Assembly (NCBI GenBank): GCA_035236585.1
Contig: CP141139.1
Location: 51,839,217-51,903,216 of the forward strand
Direction: 5' to 3'
Source of the DNA: Warburgia ugandensis
Lineage: Eukaryota > Streptophyta > Magnoliopsida > Canellales > Canellaceae
Length of the DNA stretch: 64,000 bases
Below, in pieces: positions 62,702 to 64,000 of this stretch. Each line of letters opens with the position of its first letter. The stretch's first letter is position 1. Below the pieces are notes generated by a model. The model was not told the DNA's origin and ran no database searches. It saw nothing but the letters and a program-made list of their open reading frames with translations. A program made the position numbers and the translations under genes.

Positions 62702-63001
62702 ATGGAAATTACAGAGGATCAGAGAAAGAGAGCAGAAGCAAACCGGCTTGCAGCGCTCGCGAAGCAGAATCGTGTCCTTGAATCCTCAAGGGAAGGCACA
62801 TGGAAACTTTTCAAGTGCCGCAAACTCTTGCCGGAAATCGGTACTTCGCCCAAAATGGAAACTCTATCGTCGGATCGCTTCTGCGTGGCGCTCGAAATCT
62901 GCGGTCCCGATGCATTCTCCATTTCCACGCAGCCGTTGCCGGATTTTCATTTCCCTGGAGAGATTGAGTGCTTGCGCAAGCTCGAATCTTACCTTTCATC
63001 T
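62702..63001 (+). CDS. SMARCAL1/ZRANB3-like SNF2 protein (CHR18-like), first exon
   Basis: The ATG at 62702 opens 100 codons ending at the donor TCATCT|GTAAGG. The start MEITEDQRKRAEANRLAALA matches the N-terminus of plant SMARCAL1/ZRANB3-type annealing helicases such as Arabidopsis CHR18, followed by TWKLFKCRKLLPE, a variable part, CVALEICGPDAFSIS, FHFPGEIECLRKLESYLSS. In that family the next exon continues into the HARP-like and SNF2 ATPase parts; these are beyond the window or not recognisable in the last kilobase. The frame is open with no defect, and the upstream sequence is pyrimidine-rich as in many 5' leaders. Such proteins re-anneal single-stranded DNA at stalled forks. The identification rests on N-terminal wording, so the exact family member is uncertain. 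Confidence 0.6.
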
Positions 63002-64000
63002 GTAAGGAGTTCTTCTTTGCCTCTTAAACAAAAAGGAAAAAGAAGACAAAACTGTTATTCATTATCTCCTTCATAATTATTATTTATCCGATGCGCATAC
63101 ATACAGAGAGATAATTAGGAACAAATAGCTCAACATTTTATAGCTAAATCCGAGCTCGGGTCTGGGCATAAATGGCAAGAAAATTGTGGAGAAACTTCAG
63201 AAAAAATCAAAGCCTTATTGTGATGTTAATTTAATATTTTGTTTGGGTTTATAATACATTTACAAATAATACCTGAAAATTGAGTTTCTTTGGTAACTAA
63301 ATTGGGTAAACTTTCCTTGAATTTAAAAAAGTGTACTAACTTTTGAACTGTCAGAGAATAAATGGGGGAAGCAAAAATTCAGATACCTGTTCAAAAACAT
63401 TTCCATTTGTTTGGCATGGTAATGTTCAGTAAAAACTTCGGGAAGAGTTCGGGGGAAATAATTGGAAAAGAGCAAAACGTATGCTTCAGCTGGACGACCA
63501 GGAGCACCCACTTTCACATATAGGGCCCACCTAAAGTTGATCTAACTGTTCATCTGATAGCCTCCCAGGTTAGATTTCAGGCAGCCCAAAATTACCCCCT
63601 TCGGTTGACAATTCTAGCGTCGAACCAGAAGTGTTTTGGTTCTTTCAATACCACTGGTCAGAAACTATGTACAAAACGATCTACATGTGACAATCAAATT
63701 CATACTTATTTGGAATTAATATTATAATATGAGCTGATTTTTACATTACTAGATGATAGCTATGGCATAAATGGTTCGGATTGACTGCAGGTGGGTCCCA
63801 TTATTGCTTTGCCCTATTCTGGCATGCTTCAAAAAGTAATTTTTTTTCTATGATAATTAAGAGAGTAGTGTCACTGGATGGGATACAAACTCAATTGTAG
63901 CTTTGGTATCTTATTTTGTAAAAGATTGAGTTTGTTAGGAGTTTGAAAGATAGTATATGAGAATTAGGTGAATGATTAATGATATTGCGTCTAATTTGAA
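63002..64000 (+). other. First intron of the CHR18-like gene (probable)
   Basis: Begins with GTAAGG. No second exon could be recognised up to the window end. A minus-strand frame at 63323-63517 does not look like a conserved protein. Confidence 0.45.

Overview
The window is nuclear DNA from a flowering plant, species not identified. The signs are intron-bearing genes of plant-specific or plant-typical families (remorin, trichome birefringence-like, pentatricopeptide repeat), AT-rich noncoding DNA and dense nesting of plant transposons. There are two ordinary host genes, one near each end: a remorin gene on the minus strand (about 0.7-2.95 kb) and the first coding exon of a probable SMARCAL1/ZRANB3-type (CHR18-like) SNF2 gene on the plus strand at 62.7-63.0 kb, which runs out of the window. 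Almost everything between is transposable elements, several delimited here to the base by terminal repeats and target-site duplications (TSDs).

Left part (4.2-16 kb): three diverged solo LTRs of one family, each about 3 kb. One (5091-8111, TSD TATGG) sits inside another (4245-10518, TSD TATGA); the third is at 12981-15934 (TSD CTTAC). A decayed plus-strand Copia pol remnant lies between them (11.0-12.0 kb).

Centre (16485-33083): a 16.6-kb hAT element with a perfect 12-bp terminal inverted repeat and the 8-bp TSD GTCGTGTT. It holds a broken hAT transposase gene (minus strand) and four clusters of palindromic GGACGGTT repeats. About 11 kb of cargo follows: fragments of three host genes (succinyl-CoA ligase alpha exons, a TraB-domain C-terminal exon, trichome birefringence-like esterase exons) and a decayed Ptta/En-Spm plus Ulp1 (C48) protease gene.

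Right part: a 6.0-kb Copia retrotransposon with both LTRs (34260-40266, coding on the minus strand, defective). Next is a 14.07-kb CACTA element (42439-56504, TSD AAA) with a decayed TNP2 transposase and a second Ptta/Ulp1 gene related to the one inside the hAT. Then come a 1.06-kb MULE-type inverted-repeat element with a 9-bp TSD (57831-58887), a Copia integrase scrap, and a Pack-MULE-like element (about 60783-62418) carrying a frameshifted pentatricopeptide fragment. This last element ends under 300 bp upstream of the CHR18-like start codon.

Nearly all transposon coding regions carry stops or frameshifts, so the window looks like an inert transposon nest between two functional genes. The unusual part is the hAT element with its multi-gene cargo and its Ulp1 gene, shared in kind with the nearby CACTA element. 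All family assignments were made by eye from conserved motifs; no database search was run.
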